A stretch of DNA of 64,000 nt from the NCBI RefSeq assembly GCF_003755175.1, contig NZ_RKHX01000001.1, positions 310,001-374,000 of the forward strand, given 5' to 3'. The DNA is from Cellulomonas sp. PhB150 (GTDB taxonomy: Bacteria > Actinomycetota > Actinomycetes > Actinomycetales > Cellulomonadaceae). Position 1 is the stretch's first letter. Each line of letters opens with the position of its first letter. This document shows positions 1-9,395 of this stretch, one piece after another. The notes under the pieces are model-generated. The model did no database searches, was not told where the DNA came from, and saw only the letters and a list, made by a program, of their open reading frames with translations. The translations under genes and the position numbers were made by a program.

Positions 1-141
1 CACGCCGAGCGTCAGGTTCGGCACGAAGTGGTTGTCCATCACGTCGACGTGCGCGTAGTCGGCGTTCGCGATGCGGCCGAGATCACGCTCGAGGTTGGCG
101 AAGTCGGCGGACAGGATGCTCGGGTTGATCAGCGCAGGCAC
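1..141 (-). CDS. rpe: Ribulose-phosphate 3-epimerase, N-terminal 47 residues (cut by window edge)
   Basis: The enzyme interconverts ribulose 5-phosphate and xylulose 5-phosphate in the pentose phosphate pathway. Only the first 47 codons are present. The translation starts [18 protein letters not shown] and runs through [12 protein letters not shown], the family signature with the first metal-binding His and Asp. The start is a GTG at 139-141; no Shine-Dalgarno precedes it, but the hexamer TAGGCT lies 7 bases upstream, so the transcript may be leaderless. It follows rsmB in the same direction with a 25-base gap. The family assignment is secure; the rest of the gene lies outside the window. Confidence 0.9.
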   Translation of the reverse strand, partial: MPALINPSILSADFANLERDLGRIANADYAHVDVMDNHFVPNLTLGV

Positions 142-148
142 GCTTGCC

Positions 149-154
149 AGCCTA
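149..154 (-). promoter_or_regulatory. Candidate -10 box of a leaderless rpe promoter
   Basis: On the minus strand TAGGCT is followed by exactly 7 bases and then the rpe GTG, with no purine-rich ribosome site between. The spacing is that of leaderless actinobacterial mRNAs. No convincing -35 hexamer is visible. Confidence 0.3.
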
Positions 155-166
155 GCCGGGTGCCGG

Positions 167-1660
167 TCAGGACGTCCGGCGCAGCAGCGTCAGGTGCATC
201 GCGTCGGTGCCGTGCACGTGCGGCCACAGCTGGACGTCGGTGCGGTCGCCCGGCAGGTCGACGGGCTGCGGCGCGATGCCGGCGACGACCGCGCGCGCGT
301 CGATGGGCTCGACCCCGATCCCCGCCTTGCTCGCGGCGCGCAGGGCGTCCTTGACGACGAGCTGCGTCTCGGCCAGGTGCGGCGAGCACGTCACGTACGC
401 GACGACTCCGCCGGGCCGGACGGCCGCGAGGGCGGAGCCGAGCAGCTCTCGCTGGAGGGCGGACAGCGCGCCGAGGTCGCTGGGGTGCCGCCGCCAGCGC
501 GACTCGGGACGCCGGCGCAGCGCGCCGAGGCCCGTGCAGGGCGCGTCCACCATCACGCGGTCGTAGGACGCGGGCTCGTCGGTGCCGACCAGGCGCCCGT
601 CGCCGGTGCGGACGTCCTCGATCGCGTCGGCCGGCAGAGCCCGCAGCGCCTGCTCGACGAGGCGGGTGCGGTGCGGCTGGACCTCGCTGGCGACCAGCCG
701 GCCGCCGCGCTCGTCGACCAGCGCGGCGAGCAGCGCGGCCTTGCCGCCGGGGCCGGCGCACAGGTCGAGCCAGCGCTCGTCGGGGCCGTCGAGCGGTGCC
801 GCGGCAAGGGCGAGCGCGACGAGCTGGCTGCCCTCGTCCTGCACGCCGGCGCGACCGTCACGGATCGCGCCCACCGCAGCCGGGTCGCCACCATCCAGGA
901 TGTGCGCCGTCGGCGCGACGACGCCGGGCGTGCCGCCCAGCTCGTCGTCGTCCACGAGGCCCGGGCGCGCGACCAGCGTCACGCGCGGCGCCGCGTTGTC
1001 GGCGACGAGCAGCGCCTCGAGCTCGTCGGCCGAGCGCCCGTTCCCCACGAGCGCCTCGCGCAGCCCGCGCGCCACCCACTCGGGGTGGCTCTCGACCACG
1101 GCGAGCCGGGCGATCGGGTCGTCGTCGCGCGGGTCCGCGCCGTCGCCGATCAGGGTGAGCCACTCGTCGAGCGTCGACCGTCCCACGGCGCGCAGGACCG
1201 CGTTGACGAACTGCGCCGCGCCCGCGCCGGCACGCTGGCGCGCCAGGCCGACCGTCTCGCTGACCGCCGCGTGCGGCGGCACGCGCATGCCCAGCAGCTG
1301 GTGACTGCCGAGCCGCAGCAGGTCCAGGACCGGCGGGTCGATCTTGTCGAGGGCGCGGCCCGCCGCCTGCTCGATGATCGCGTCGTAGCGGCCCTGCAGG
1401 CGCAGCGTGCCGTAGGCGAGCTCGGTGGCGAACCCGGCGTCGCGGCCGCGGATGTGGCGCTCGCGCAGCAGCGGGGGAAGGACGAGGTTCGCGTACGAGT
1501 CGGACTCCGCGACGGCGCGCAGCACGTCGAACGCGACCGTGCGGGCGGGATCCGTGCCCTTGCGTCGCTCCCCGGGCGCCTGCGTGCTGCGCTCGGTGCG
1601 ACCCTCGGACCGGGCGGCGCCGCGCTGGCGGCCCTCGGGGTTCCTACGGTCGTCGCTCAT
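167..1660 (-). CDS. rsmB: 16S rRNA (cytosine-967 C5)-methyltransferase RsmB
   Basis: RsmB methylates C967 of 16S rRNA with S-adenosylmethionine. The 497-residue protein has an Arg-rich N-terminal tail of about 40 residues, a NusB-like RNA-binding domain (about 40-180) and a Rossmann methyltransferase domain. [11 protein letters not shown] near residue 300 is the cofactor loop; DAPCTGLG (near 372) and TCSP (near 424) carry the two catalytic cysteines of the RsmB/Nop2 family. The ATG at 1658-1660 overlaps the fmt stop (ATGA), so translation is probably coupled to fmt. A longer open frame exists upstream but runs inside fmt and was rejected. Confidence 0.95.
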   Translation of the reverse strand: MSDDRRNPEGRQRGAARSEGRTERSTQAPGERRKGTDPARTVAFDVLRAVAESDSYANLVLPPLLRERHIRGRDAGFATELAYGTLRLQGRYDAIIEQAAGRALDKIDPPVLDLLRLGSHQLLGMRVPPHAAVSETVGLARQRAGAGAAQFVNAVLRAVGRSTLDEWLTLIGDGADPRDDDPIARLAVVESHPEWVARGLREALVGNGRSADELEALLVADNAAPRVTLVARPGLVDDDELGGTPGVVAPTAHILDGGDPAAVGAIRDGRAGVQDEGSQLVALALAAAPLDGPDERWLDLCAGPGGKAALLAALVDERGGRLVASEVQPHRTRLVEQALRALPADAIEDVRTGDGRLVGTDEPASYDRVMVDAPCTGLGALRRRPESRWRRHPSDLGALSALQRELLGSALAAVRPGGVVAYVTCSPHLAETQLVVKDALRAASKAGIGVEPIDARAVVAGIAPQPVDLPGDRTDVQLWPHVHGTDAMHLTLLRRTS

Positions 1661-2601
1661 GCGCCCAGCACCAGCCCGTCGGTCAGCGAGTCGCCGCCTG
1701 CGAGCCGGGCGCCGCGCGCCCAGTCCGCTGCGTCCATCGCGCGCTTGCCGGCGGGGGTGACCTGCCCCAGGCGGACGGCCTGCGTGGCGGTGCCGACGAG
1801 GATCTCCTTGCGACCGACCTGGATCGTGCCGACCGGCAGCGTCTCCTGCGTGAGCGCGACGGGTCCGAGCCCGAGGCGGGTGCCGTCCGGGAGTGTCGTC
1901 CACGCGCCGGGCGCCGGCGTGCACGCGCGGATGCGGCGGTCCACCGCGTAGGCCGGGTGCTCCCAGCGCACGCGGGCGTCCTCGACCTCGAGCTTGGGCG
2001 CGTGGCTCACGCCGTCGGTCGGCTGCTCGACCGGGCTCAGGATGCCGTCCTCGAGCGCGTCGAGCGTCCGGACCAGGAGGCCCGCGCCAACCTCGGAGAG
2101 CCGGCCGAGCAGGTCGCCCGACGTGTCGCGCGGGCGGATCGTCTCGGTCAGGGTGCCGAACACGGGACCGGTGTCGAGCCCCTTCTCGATGCGGAACGTC
2201 GTCGCCCCGGAGACCTCGTCGCCCGCGAGGATCGCGCGCTGGACCGGGGCCGCGCCGCGCCAGGCGGGCAGCACGGAGAAGTGCAGGTTGACCCAGCCGT
2301 GGGTCGGGACGTCGAGCAGCGCGGGCGGGACCAGCGCGCCGTACGCGACGACGGGAGCCGCGTCGACGGCGAGGGCCGCGATCTGGGCGACGGTCTCGTC
2401 GTCGCGCAGGGTCGCGGGCGTCAGCACCTCGATGCCGGCCTCGAGCGCGCGCGCCTTGATCGGGCTCGGCGAGAGCGTGCGGCCGCGACCGGTGCGGGCG
2501 TCCGGGCGGGTCAGCACCGCGACCACCTCGTGCCGGGAGGCCAGGAGCGCCTCGAGCGACGGCACCGCTGCCGTGGGGGTACCGGCGAAGAGCAGACGCA
2601 T
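1657..2601 (-). CDS. fmt: Methionyl-tRNA formyltransferase
   Basis: Fmt formylates initiator Met-tRNA with 10-formyltetrahydrofolate. The 314-residue product has the normal length. It shows the N-terminal LLFAGTP strand, the active-site region [17 protein letters not shown] (about 110-125) with the substrate-binding Arg, the [13 protein letters not shown] segment, and the C-terminal tRNA-binding barrel (about 210-314). The stop overlaps the rsmB start. The gap to the upstream HAD gene is 42 bases and holds TAGGAT 7 bases before the ATG, so fmt may also have its own leaderless promoter. Confidence 0.96.
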   Translation of the reverse strand: MRLLFAGTPTAAVPSLEALLASRHEVVAVLTRPDARTGRGRTLSPSPIKARALEAGIEVLTPATLRDDETVAQIAALAVDAAPVVAYGALVPPALLDVPTHGWVNLHFSVLPAWRGAAPVQRAILAGDEVSGATTFRIEKGLDTGPVFGTLTETIRPRDTSGDLLGRLSEVGAGLLVRTLDALEDGILSPVEQPTDGVSHAPKLEVEDARVRWEHPAYAVDRRIRACTPAPGAWTTLPDGTRLGLGPVALTQETLPVGTIQVGRKEILVGTATQAVRLGQVTPAGKRAMDAADWARGARLAGGDSLTDGLVLGA

Positions 2602-2608
2602 GGCATCG

Positions 2609-2614
2609 ATCCTA
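2609..2614 (-). promoter_or_regulatory. Candidate -10 box of a leaderless fmt promoter
   Basis: TAGGAT on the minus strand, 7 bases before the fmt ATG. A weak AGGA inside it could instead act as a ribosome site, so the leaderless reading is uncertain. Confidence 0.25.
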
Positions 2615-2643
2615 GGCGGCGCCCCGTCTCGCCCGCGCCGCTC

Positions 2644-3465
2644 CTACTCGAGGTAGCCCGTGGCGGGGTCGATGTCGGCGAGGAACGAGCGGATCGACGC
2701 CGCGAGCACGTCCTCGGGGATCGGCGACCCGTCGTTCGAGCCGATCGCGAAACCGTAGGTGGGGTCGGGGCCCGAGAGCCACGTGAGCGCGAGGCCGCTG
2801 CCGTGCGGCCGGACCGCGAACCGCTCGCCGTCGACCGTCACGTGGCGCGGGATGGCGACGCCGCGCGCCACGAGCCGCTCACGCAGGTCGTCGGCCGAGG
2901 TGAAGTGGACGGCGTCGAGGCCCGCGGCGGCGGCCGCCGCGATGTTCGGCGGCGAGTCGTCGGTGAACAGGGTCCGTGCGGGGTCGAGCCCGTAGCGCTC
3001 GACCAGCAGCGCGTAGATCCGCGGGTCGGGCTTGGACAGCTTCTCGTGGCCCGAGACCACGACCCCTTCGAGCAGCCCGATCGCCGGCGCGGCGGGCTCG
3101 GCGAGGTGGAACGTCTCCGCGGACCAGTTGCTCAGCCCGAGCAGGCGGACGCCGGCCGCGGCGAGGTCCTCGACGATCTCCGCCGTGCCGGGCACCGGCC
3201 CGACGAGCGAGTCGGCGAAGTGCTGAACGAACAGGTCCATCGCCGGCACGTGCTCGGGCGCGACCTGCTCGAGCTCGAGGCGAGCGTCGGCCCACGACCG
3301 GCCCGCGTCCTGCTGGAGGTTGAACGTGCGGAAGTCGAACTCGTGCAGGAAGGCGTCCACGGCCTCCTGCGCCAGCCGAGCGACGAAGGGCCCGCGCGGG
3401 TCCCAGCGCACGAGCACGTCCCCCAGGTCGAAGACCACGGTGTCGATCACGGGCCGGTCGGTCAT
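2644..3465 (-). CDS. HAD-superfamily hydrolase with C-terminal extension
   Basis: A 273-residue haloacid dehalogenase-fold phosphatase of unknown substrate. Motif I is FDLGDVLV, with Asp13 as nucleophile and Gly at the position usually held by the general acid Asp; the YihX-like sugar-phosphate phosphatases share this pattern. Motif II is LSNWS, motif III is SKPDPRIY with the lysine, and motif IV is LFTDDSPPN. About 60 residues after the HAD core (roughly 210-273) form an extra domain I do not recognise. The ATG at 3463-3465 was chosen because it lies 7 bases after the priA stop and starts the family's first strand. It is probably co-transcribed with priA. Confidence 0.85.
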   Translation of the reverse strand: MTDRPVIDTVVFDLGDVLVRWDPRGPFVARLAQEAVDAFLHEFDFRTFNLQQDAGRSWADARLELEQVAPEHVPAMDLFVQHFADSLVGPVPGTAEIVEDLAAAGVRLLGLSNWSAETFHLAEPAAPAIGLLEGVVVSGHEKLSKPDPRIYALLVERYGLDPARTLFTDDSPPNIAAAAAAGLDAVHFTSADDLRERLVARGVAIPRHVTVDGERFAVRPHGSGLALTWLSGPDPTYGFAIGSNDGSPIPEDVLAASIRSFLADIDPATGYLE

Positions 3466-3472
3466 CGGTCGA

Positions 3473-5542
3473 TCACCCCAGGTCCGTCGGGTCGAGCTGC
3501 GCGCGGACGGTGCCGCCCTCGCGGCGGGCGCTGCGGACAGACATCGAGGCGGCGACCGCACGCGCCAGCGCCGCGCCGGACGCGCGCGGGACCCGCAGGA
3601 CCGCCCGGACGTCGCCCTCGAGCGACCCCGGAGGCGCCTGCTGGTCGATCGGGACCGGCCCGAGCAAGTCCAGGCCGGGCACGTCGATGCGCCGGACGAC
3701 CGCGAGGACGGCGTCGCGCCGGCCGACCAGGGCGGCCATCCGGACGGACGGCGGCAGGGCGAGCTCGGCGCGCTCGGCCAGCTCGCGGGAGGCCAGCCCG
3801 TTCGGGTCCCAGCGGACCAGCGCCTGCGTCGCGCGCTCCTCGGCGTCGCCGACGAGCAGCACGCTGCCGCCCTCGCTCGCGGGCCTGACCAGGGCCGCGG
3901 CCGTGAGCCACCGCCGCAGCGCGTCCGGGAGCAGCCCCAGGGCAGAGCCGGCGGTGCTCACCGCGGCGTCGAGCAGGACCGCGGCCGCGTAACCGCCGGG
4001 GGCGACGGGTTCCGCCCCCGGGGTCGCGACGACGACGGCCGGAGCGTCGCGCACCGTCGCCAGGACGCCGCCCTCGGCGCGCGCGCCGGAGACACGGACC
4101 GGGACCCCCGGGAACGCGCGTCCCAGCTCCTCGGCCGTGCGCTCGGAGCCGACGCGGACCGAGCGCAGGGTCGCTCCCCCGCACTCGTCGCAGCGCCAGT
4201 CCGTCGCGAGCCGACCGCACCAGCCGCAGGTCGGCACGCCGTCGGCCCGCGACAGGCCGAGCGGCCCGTGACACGTGCAGCAGCGTGCCGACGCCCGGCA
4301 GCGGCCGCACGCGACGGCCGGCACGTAGCCGGCGCGCGGCACCTGCACGAGCACAGGCCCCTCGGTCAGGCGATCGCGCAGCGTGCGCCACGCCGGCGTC
4401 GGTAGTCGGGCCGCGGCGGCCGGGCCCTCGCGGGCGAGCTCGGTCGAGGTGAGCGCCAGCACGCGGGGCGTCATCCGGCGGACCGTCGGCCGGTCGGCGC
4501 TCACGTCGTGCGCCCAGCCGGACTCGACGAGCGACTGCGCCTCGACCGTGCGGCCGTGACCGCCGACGAGCAGCGCGGCGCTCTCCAGGTCCGAGCGCAG
4601 CGCGAGCACCTCGCGGACGTGCGGGTACGGCGCGCGCGGCTCGGCGTGCAGGCTGTCGCCGTCGTCCCAGCAGACGACCAGGCCGAGGTCCTGGACGGGC
4701 GCGAACGCTGAGGCACGGGTGCCCACGACGACGTTCGCATGGCCCCGCAGCGTCGCCAGGAACGCGCGGTACCGGACCGCCGGGCCGTCGTCCGCCGCCA
4801 GCCGGACCGCTCCGCCGCGCCCACCTGCTCGCCGGGCCGGGATGCCTGCGTCGACGAGAGCCGCGAGGACGCGGTCGATGTCGCGCGCGTCGGGCACGAC
4901 GACGAGGGCTCCCCGGCCGCCGAGGACGCACGAGGCGACCGCCTGCGCGATCGCGTCCGGCCAACGCAGGCCGGCCGCGCCGGGCAGGGCCGTCCACACG
5001 GCTCGTGGCGCGCCACCGGCGAGCACGTGCTGGAGGAACGCTGTCCCGCCGCGGTAGGGCGCCCAGGCCGCGGCCCCGGCGGCCGGGACGACCGACGGCG
5101 CGTCGTCGACCTCGTCCTCCGACTCGACCCGGGCGTGCCGCGCGGGGACGGCCAGGCGCAGGACGTCGGTCAGCGTGCCGGCCCAGCGGTCGGCCACGGC
5201 CCGCGCGAGGCGTGCCACCGCAGGCGTGAGGACCGGCTCGGAGGAGACGAGTCGCCGGATCGGCAGGAGCTCGCCGTCGTGCTCGGCCTCGTCGGCCCGC
5301 TCGATGACGTACGCGTCCACGTCCTGCGCGCCGAACCGCACCTTGACCCGCACCCCGGGCTGTGCGCCGTCGGACATCGCCGCGGGCACGGCGTACTCGA
5401 AGAGGCGGTCGAGGTGCTGCGGCGGCAGGTCGATGCACACCCGGGCCACGGGCTGCTCGGCGGCGAGCGCGACGCCACGCGCGCGACGGCGGGCCTTCGG
5501 CACGGGGAGCCCGTCCAGCTCCAGCTGCTCGCCCGTGGTCAC
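3473..5542 (-). CDS. priA: PriA-type primosomal protein N', helicase motifs degenerate
   Basis: PriA restarts stalled replication forks. The 689-residue protein keeps the N-terminal DNA-binding domain (RVCIDLPPQHLDRLFEYAVP near residue 30) and a zinc region with repeated CxxC pairs (about 407-454: CGRC, CTC, CGWC, CDEC). I see no Walker A GxGKT in the helicase core, and the DEEH-like motif II reads CWDDGDSLH. Actinobacterial PriA proteins are known to lack ATPase motifs, so this is probably a structural loader rather than a helicase. The start is GTG; the overlapping upstream ATG stops after three codons. Confidence 0.88.
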   Translation of the reverse strand: MTTGEQLELDGLPVPKARRRARGVALAAEQPVARVCIDLPPQHLDRLFEYAVPAAMSDGAQPGVRVKVRFGAQDVDAYVIERADEAEHDGELLPIRRLVSSEPVLTPAVARLARAVADRWAGTLTDVLRLAVPARHARVESEDEVDDAPSVVPAAGAAAWAPYRGGTAFLQHVLAGGAPRAVWTALPGAAGLRWPDAIAQAVASCVLGGRGALVVVPDARDIDRVLAALVDAGIPARRAGGRGGAVRLAADDGPAVRYRAFLATLRGHANVVVGTRASAFAPVQDLGLVVCWDDGDSLHAEPRAPYPHVREVLALRSDLESAALLVGGHGRTVEAQSLVESGWAHDVSADRPTVRRMTPRVLALTSTELAREGPAAAARLPTPAWRTLRDRLTEGPVLVQVPRAGYVPAVACGRCRASARCCTCHGPLGLSRADGVPTCGWCGRLATDWRCDECGGATLRSVRVGSERTAEELGRAFPGVPVRVSGARAEGGVLATVRDAPAVVVATPGAEPVAPGGYAAAVLLDAAVSTAGSALGLLPDALRRWLTAAALVRPASEGGSVLLVGDAEERATQALVRWDPNGLASRELAERAELALPPSVRMAALVGRRDAVLAVVRRIDVPGLDLLGPVPIDQQAPPGSLEGDVRAVLRVPRASGAALARAVAASMSVRSARREGGTVRAQLDPTDLG

Positions 5543-5586
5543 AGGGACATCACACCATCCGGCACCGACGCCCCGTCAGGAGCTCG

Positions 5587-6786
5587 TCACAGGGCGGACT
5601 GCAGGTCCGCGACCCTGTCGGTGCGCTCCCAGGTGAAGTCGGGCAGCTCGCGTCCGAAGTGACCGTACGCCGCGGTCGACCGGTAGATCGGGCGCAGCAG
5701 GTCCAGGTCGCGGATGATCGCGGCCGGACGCAGGTCGAAGACCTCACGGATCGCGGCCGTCAGTCGCTCGACCGGGACCGTCTCCGTGCCGAACGTCTCC
5801 ACGTACAGGCCGACCGGGTGGGCCTTGCCGATCGCGTACGCGACCTGGACCTCGCACCGACGGGCGAGGCCGGCGGCGACGACGTTCTTGGCCACCCACC
5901 GCATCGCGTACGCCGCGGAGCGGTCGACCTTCGAGGGGTCCTTGCCCGAGAAGGCTCCGCCGCCGTGCCGCGCGTAGCCACCGTAGGTGTCGACGATGAT
6001 CTTGCGGCCCGTGAGGCCCGCGTCGCCCTGGGGTCCGCCGACGACGAACTGCCCGGTCGGGTTCACGAACCGCTGGTAGCCCGCCGTGTCGAGGTCGACC
6101 AGCGCCAGGACGGGCTCGATCACGTGCTCCCGGATCGCGGGCTCGAGCTCGGTGACCAGGTTCATGTTCGGCTCGTGCTGCGTCGAGAGGACCACGGTGT
6201 CGAGCCGGACCGCGCGGTCGCCCTCGTAGCCGATCGTCACCTGCGTCTTGCCGTCGGGGCGCAGCCCCGAGACCTCGCCGGACCTGCGGACGGCGGCCAG
6301 ACGCTCCGAGAGGCGGTGCGCCATCCAGATCGGCAGCGGCATGAGCGACGGCGTCTCGTCGCACGCGTACCCGAACATCAGGCCCTGGTCGCCCGCGCCC
6401 TGCATGTCGAGCGGGTCCATGTCGCCCGCGTCCTCGCGCGCCTCGAGCGCCTTGTCGACGCCGGCCGCGATGTCGGGCGACTGCTGCCCGATCGAGACCG
6501 AGACGCCGCACGACTCACCGTCGAAGCCGATGTGGGAGGACGTGTAGCCGATCGTGCGGACGACCTCACGCACGACGGCGGGGATCTCGACGTAGGCCTC
6601 GGTGGTCACCTCGCCGGCGACGTGCACGAGGCCCGTGGTCACCATCGTCTCGACGGCGACCCGGGCGTGGGGGTCCTGCTCGAGGATGGCGTCGAGGATC
6701 GCGTCCGAGATCTGGTCGCAGATCTTGTCCGGATGGCCTTCCGTCACCGACTCGGACGTGAACAGGCGCATCGCGGGGTCAGTCAT
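5587..6786 (-). CDS. metK: S-adenosylmethionine synthetase
   Basis: MetK makes S-adenosylmethionine from methionine and ATP. The 399-residue protein has family length and all signatures: GHPDK near residue 18, [12 protein letters not shown] near 130 and [16 protein letters not shown] near 275, which form the ATP, metal and triphosphate sites. The gene lies 44 bases downstream of the priA start, in the same direction. No Shine-Dalgarno is visible before the ATG; TATCCT stands 7 bases upstream, suggesting a leaderless transcript. The 38-base gap to coaBC is too short for a SAM riboswitch. Confidence 0.97.
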   Translation of the reverse strand: MTDPAMRLFTSESVTEGHPDKICDQISDAILDAILEQDPHARVAVETMVTTGLVHVAGEVTTEAYVEIPAVVREVVRTIGYTSSHIGFDGESCGVSVSIGQQSPDIAAGVDKALEAREDAGDMDPLDMQGAGDQGLMFGYACDETPSLMPLPIWMAHRLSERLAAVRRSGEVSGLRPDGKTQVTIGYEGDRAVRLDTVVLSTQHEPNMNLVTELEPAIREHVIEPVLALVDLDTAGYQRFVNPTGQFVVGGPQGDAGLTGRKIIVDTYGGYARHGGGAFSGKDPSKVDRSAAYAMRWVAKNVVAAGLARRCEVQVAYAIGKAHPVGLYVETFGTETVPVERLTAAIREVFDLRPAAIIRDLDLLRPIYRSTAAYGHFGRELPDFTWERTDRVADLQSAL

Positions 6787-6793
6787 GGGACGA

Positions 6794-6799
6794 AGGATA
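6794..6799 (-). promoter_or_regulatory. Candidate -10 box of a leaderless metK promoter
   Basis: TATCCT on the minus strand is separated from the metK ATG by 7 bases, without any purine-rich ribosome site. The -35 region is not recognisable. Confidence 0.35.
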
Positions 6800-6824
6800 G
6801 TCGCGTCCGCGGACAGCCCGGGCG

Positions 6825-8009
6825 TCAGACCAGCGGACGGACCGCGTCCCAGACGGCGTGCGCCACGGCGTCCTTGGAGCCCGCGGCCTCGGCGACGACC
6901 GCGCCCGTCCCGTCGAGGATCGTCACCGCGTTGTCGGCGGTGCCGAACCCCTGGCCGTCACCCACCGCGTTGACCACGAGCAGGTCGGCACCCTTGCGCC
7001 GCGCCTTGGCCCTGCCGTGCTCGAGCACCGAGGCGTCCTCGTCGCCGGTCTCGGCCGCGAAGCCCACGATCACCTGCTTCTCGCGCAGGCGCTCGTGTCC
7101 CAGCTCGGCCAAGATGTCGACCGTCTCGACGAGCTCGATCGTCGGCGGCGCGCCGGTCTTCTTGAGCTTGGTTCCCGCCGGGTTGACGGGCCGGTAGTCG
7201 GCCACCGCGGCGGCCATGACGACCACGTCGGCGACCTTGGCGGCCGAGCGGACCGCCTCGCGCAGCTCGGCAGCGGTGCCGACGGTGACGAGCTCCACAC
7301 CGGCGGGTGCCGCGACGGCGAGGTTGGCGCCGACGAGCGTGACCTGGGCGCCGCGCGCCACGGCCGCGGCCGCGAGGGCGACACCCTGCTTGCCCGACGA
7401 GCGGTTGCCGAGGAAGCGGACCGGGTCCAGCGGCTCGCGCGTGCCACCCGCGGAGACGACCACGTGCCGACCGGCCAGGTCGCCCGGGGCGACGAGCGCG
7501 AGGGCGGCGGCGGCGATCTCGTCGGGCTCCGGCAGCCGACCCGGGCCGGTGTCCGTGCCGGTCAGACGCCCGGAGGCGGGATCGAGCACGTGGATCCCGC
7601 GCTCCCGCAGCGTCGCGACGTTGGCGACGGTCGCGGGGTGCTGCCACATCTCGGTGTGCATGGCGGGCGCGAGCAGCACGGGCGCGCGCGTCACGAGAAG
7701 CGTGGCCGTGAGCAGGTCGTCGGCGCGGCCGGTCGCGGCCCGCGCGAGCAGGTCCGCGGTCGCGGGGGCGACGACCACCAGGTCGGCGTGCTGGCCGATG
7801 GCCACGTGGGCCACCTGGTCGACGTCCTCGAACACGTCCGTCGTCACCGGCTGGCCGGACAGGGCCTCCCACGTGGGGCGGCCGACGAACTCGAGCGCCG
7901 CGCGCGTGGGAACGACGCGCACGTCGTGGCCTGCCTCGCGCAGCAGGCGCAGCAGCAGGACGGCCTTGTAGGCGGCGATCCCGCCGGCGACGCCGAGGAC
8001 GATCCGCAT
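6825..8009 (-). CDS. coaBC: Bifunctional phosphopantothenoylcysteine decarboxylase / phosphopantothenate-cysteine ligase
   Basis: CoaBC performs two successive steps of coenzyme A synthesis. The 394-residue protein has the flavin-binding CoaC domain (about 1-180: [11 protein letters not shown] at the N terminus, APAMHTEMW as the PxMNxxMW-type motif, here with His for Asn) and the CTP-dependent CoaB ligase domain (about 185-394: [30 protein letters not shown] and the KLKK loop). It lies 10 bases after rpoZ, and the ATG follows a GGAG that overlaps the rpoZ end. Placement after gmk-rpoZ is the common actinobacterial arrangement. Confidence 0.96.
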   Translation of the reverse strand: MRIVLGVAGGIAAYKAVLLLRLLREAGHDVRVVPTRAALEFVGRPTWEALSGQPVTTDVFEDVDQVAHVAIGQHADLVVVAPATADLLARAATGRADDLLTATLLVTRAPVLLAPAMHTEMWQHPATVANVATLRERGIHVLDPASGRLTGTDTGPGRLPEPDEIAAAALALVAPGDLAGRHVVVSAGGTREPLDPVRFLGNRSSGKQGVALAAAAVARGAQVTLVGANLAVAAPAGVELVTVGTAAELREAVRSAAKVADVVVMAAAVADYRPVNPAGTKLKKTGAPPTIELVETVDILAELGHERLREKQVIVGFAAETGDEDASVLEHGRAKARRKGADLLVVNAVGDGQGFGTADNAVTILDGTGAVVAEAAGSKDAVAHAVWDAVRPLV

Positions 8010-8019
8010 CGGAGGGGTC

Positions 8020-8283
8020 TTACTCCTCCGTGGCCTGCGAGGTCAGCAGGCCCTTGTCGATCTCGCGCATCGCGATCGACAGCGGCTTCTCCTGCGGACG
8101 GGTCTCGACCAGGGGGCCGACGTACTCGAGCAGGCCCTCGTTGAGCTGCGAGTAGTACGCGTTGATCTGGCGCGCACGCTTGGCCGAGTAGAGCACCAGC
8201 GAGTACTTGGAGTCGGCCCGCTCGAGCAGCTGGTCGATGGGCGGGTCGGTGATGCCGATGGGGGCTGCGACGGTTCCGGACAC
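8020..8283 (-). CDS. rpoZ: RNA polymerase omega subunit
   Basis: Omega helps fold and assemble the beta' subunit of RNA polymerase. The 87-residue protein starts [17 protein letters not shown] and contains [21 protein letters not shown], the conserved segment that wraps the beta' C terminus. The GTG start at 8281-8283 sits 8 bases after a GGGAG ribosome site and matches the family N terminus; a longer in-frame opening further upstream runs through gmk and is not used. It lies between gmk and coaBC, all in one direction. Confidence 0.95.
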   Translation of the reverse strand: MSGTVAAPIGITDPPIDQLLERADSKYSLVLYSAKRARQINAYYSQLNEGLLEYVGPLVETRPQEKPLSIAMREIDKGLLTSQATEE

Positions 8284-8332
8284 GGTGAGACTCCCGAAAG
8301 TTTGGGGGTGGCTTGGAGAACTGCCAGCGATT

Positions 8333-8902
8333 CTACCTGCTGGCGATGCCCATGATCGAAATGAGCTCGTCGGTGGCGCGGTGCACGTCGTCGTTGACGA
8401 CGACGTGGTCGAACTCGGACTCCGCCGCGAGCTCCACGCGAGCGGTCGCGAGGCGGCGCTCGCGCTCCTCCGCGTCCTCCGTGCCACGGCCCACGAGGCG
8501 CCGCTCGAGCTCGGCGAAGGACGGTGGCGCGAGGAACACGAACCGGGCGTCCGGCATGGACTCGCGCACCTGCCGCGCGCCCTGCAGGTCGATCTCCAGC
8601 AGCGCGGGCTCGCCCGCCGCGAGGCGGGCCTCGACCGGCCCGCGGGGCGTGCCGTACCGGTTGCGGCCGTGCACCACCGCCCACTCCAGCAGGTCACCGG
8701 CGGCGACCATCCGGTCGAACTCGTCGGCGCCGACGAAGTGGTAGTGGACGCCGTCGATCTCTCCCGGTCTCGGCGAGCGGGTGGTCGCCGAGACCGAGAG
8801 CCAGACCTGCGGGAAGCGGGCGCGGACGTCGGCGGACACGGTTCCCTTGCCGACGGCTGTCGGTCCGGCGAGAACGGTCAGCCGGGCGGGCGTCGTCGTC
8901 AT
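8333..8902 (-). CDS. gmk: Guanylate kinase
   Basis: Gmk phosphorylates GMP to GDP with ATP. The 189-residue protein has the P-loop GPTAVGKGT near residue 13, the GMP-binding region with [20 protein letters not shown], and [10 protein letters not shown] near residue 100. Length and motifs are typical. A GAGGAG ribosome site lies 10 bases before the ATG. It is 43 bases downstream of mihF, the usual actinobacterial order mihF-gmk-rpoZ. Confidence 0.97.
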   Translation of the reverse strand: MTTTPARLTVLAGPTAVGKGTVSADVRARFPQVWLSVSATTRSPRPGEIDGVHYHFVGADEFDRMVAAGDLLEWAVVHGRNRYGTPRGPVEARLAAGEPALLEIDLQGARQVRESMPDARFVFLAPPSFAELERRLVGRGTEDAEERERRLATARVELAAESEFDHVVVNDDVHRATDELISIMGIASR

Positions 8903-8945
8903 GGGTGGTGCGGTACTCCTCGTGCGTCAGGGTGGACTGCGATGG

Positions 8946-9257
8946 TCACCCGAAACGTGCGACGAGTGCCTCCACCTGGTGAGGGCCGAGACCGCGGACG
9001 CGCCGGGTCTCCGAGATGCCGATCTCGGACATGATCGCACGCGCCTTGACCTTGCCGACGCCGGGCAGCGACTCGAGCAGCGAGACGACCTTGAGCTTGC
9101 CGATGGTCTCGTCGGCCTGACCCTGCTTGATCACGTCCGACAGCGTGCCTTGCGAGTACTTCAGCCGATTCTTGACCTCGGCGCGAGCCTGCCGCGCGAT
9201 GGCGGCCTTCTGCAGCGCCGCGGCGCGTTGTTCGGGAGTCAGCGGAGGAAGAGCCAC
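8946..9257 (-). CDS. mihF: Actinobacterial integration host factor (mIHF)
   Basis: mIHF is a small DNA-bending nucleoid protein found only in actinobacteria, first known as the host factor for phage L5 integration. The 103-residue product starts VALPPLTPEQRAAALQKAA and has the helix-two-turn-helix DNA-binding region with LLESLPGVGKVKA and RRVRGLGPHQVEAL. I prefer the GTG at 9255-9257: it has an AAGG about 8 bases upstream and matches the family N terminus. Another GTG three codons upstream (9266) would put that ribosome site against the start codon. Confidence 0.94.
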   Translation of the reverse strand: MALPPLTPEQRAAALQKAAIARQARAEVKNRLKYSQGTLSDVIKQGQADETIGKLKVVSLLESLPGVGKVKARAIMSEIGISETRRVRGLGPHQVEALVARFG

Positions 9258-9314
9258 GCGCGTCACCTTCCGTCAGTGGGCGGGCGATCCACGAGGCGCG
9301 GGACCGTGCTTCCG

Positions 9315-9343
9315 AACCTAGCGAGCCCTCCCCCGGAGGGCAA
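9315..9343 (-). promoter_or_regulatory. Candidate mihF promoter with a palindrome in the spacer
   Basis: On the minus strand TTGCCC (9338-9343) and TAGGTT (9315-9320) are separated by 17 bases, a good housekeeping sigma spacing. The predicted transcript would have a leader of about 50 bases. The spacer and -35 share an exact inverted repeat of 7 bases with a 3-base loop (9325-9341), which could be an operator or simply the pyrF-mihF boundary hairpin. Confidence 0.45.
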
Positions 9344-9395
9344 CGCGTACGGGCCGATCTGCACACCCGACCTGCACGGATGTGGGGTGAACGTG

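Noticed and set aside
71..1951. 626-codon open frame on the plus strand over rsmB
   Set aside because: Antisense to rsmB and the end of fmt; no recognisable domain and no ribosome site.
6787..6824. Possible SAM riboswitch before metK
   Set aside because: The gap to coaBC is only 38 bases, too short for any known SAM aptamer.
9258..9266. mIHF starting at the GTG at 9266
   Set aside because: The AAGG ribosome site would abut that codon; the GTG at 9257 has proper spacing and matches family N termini.
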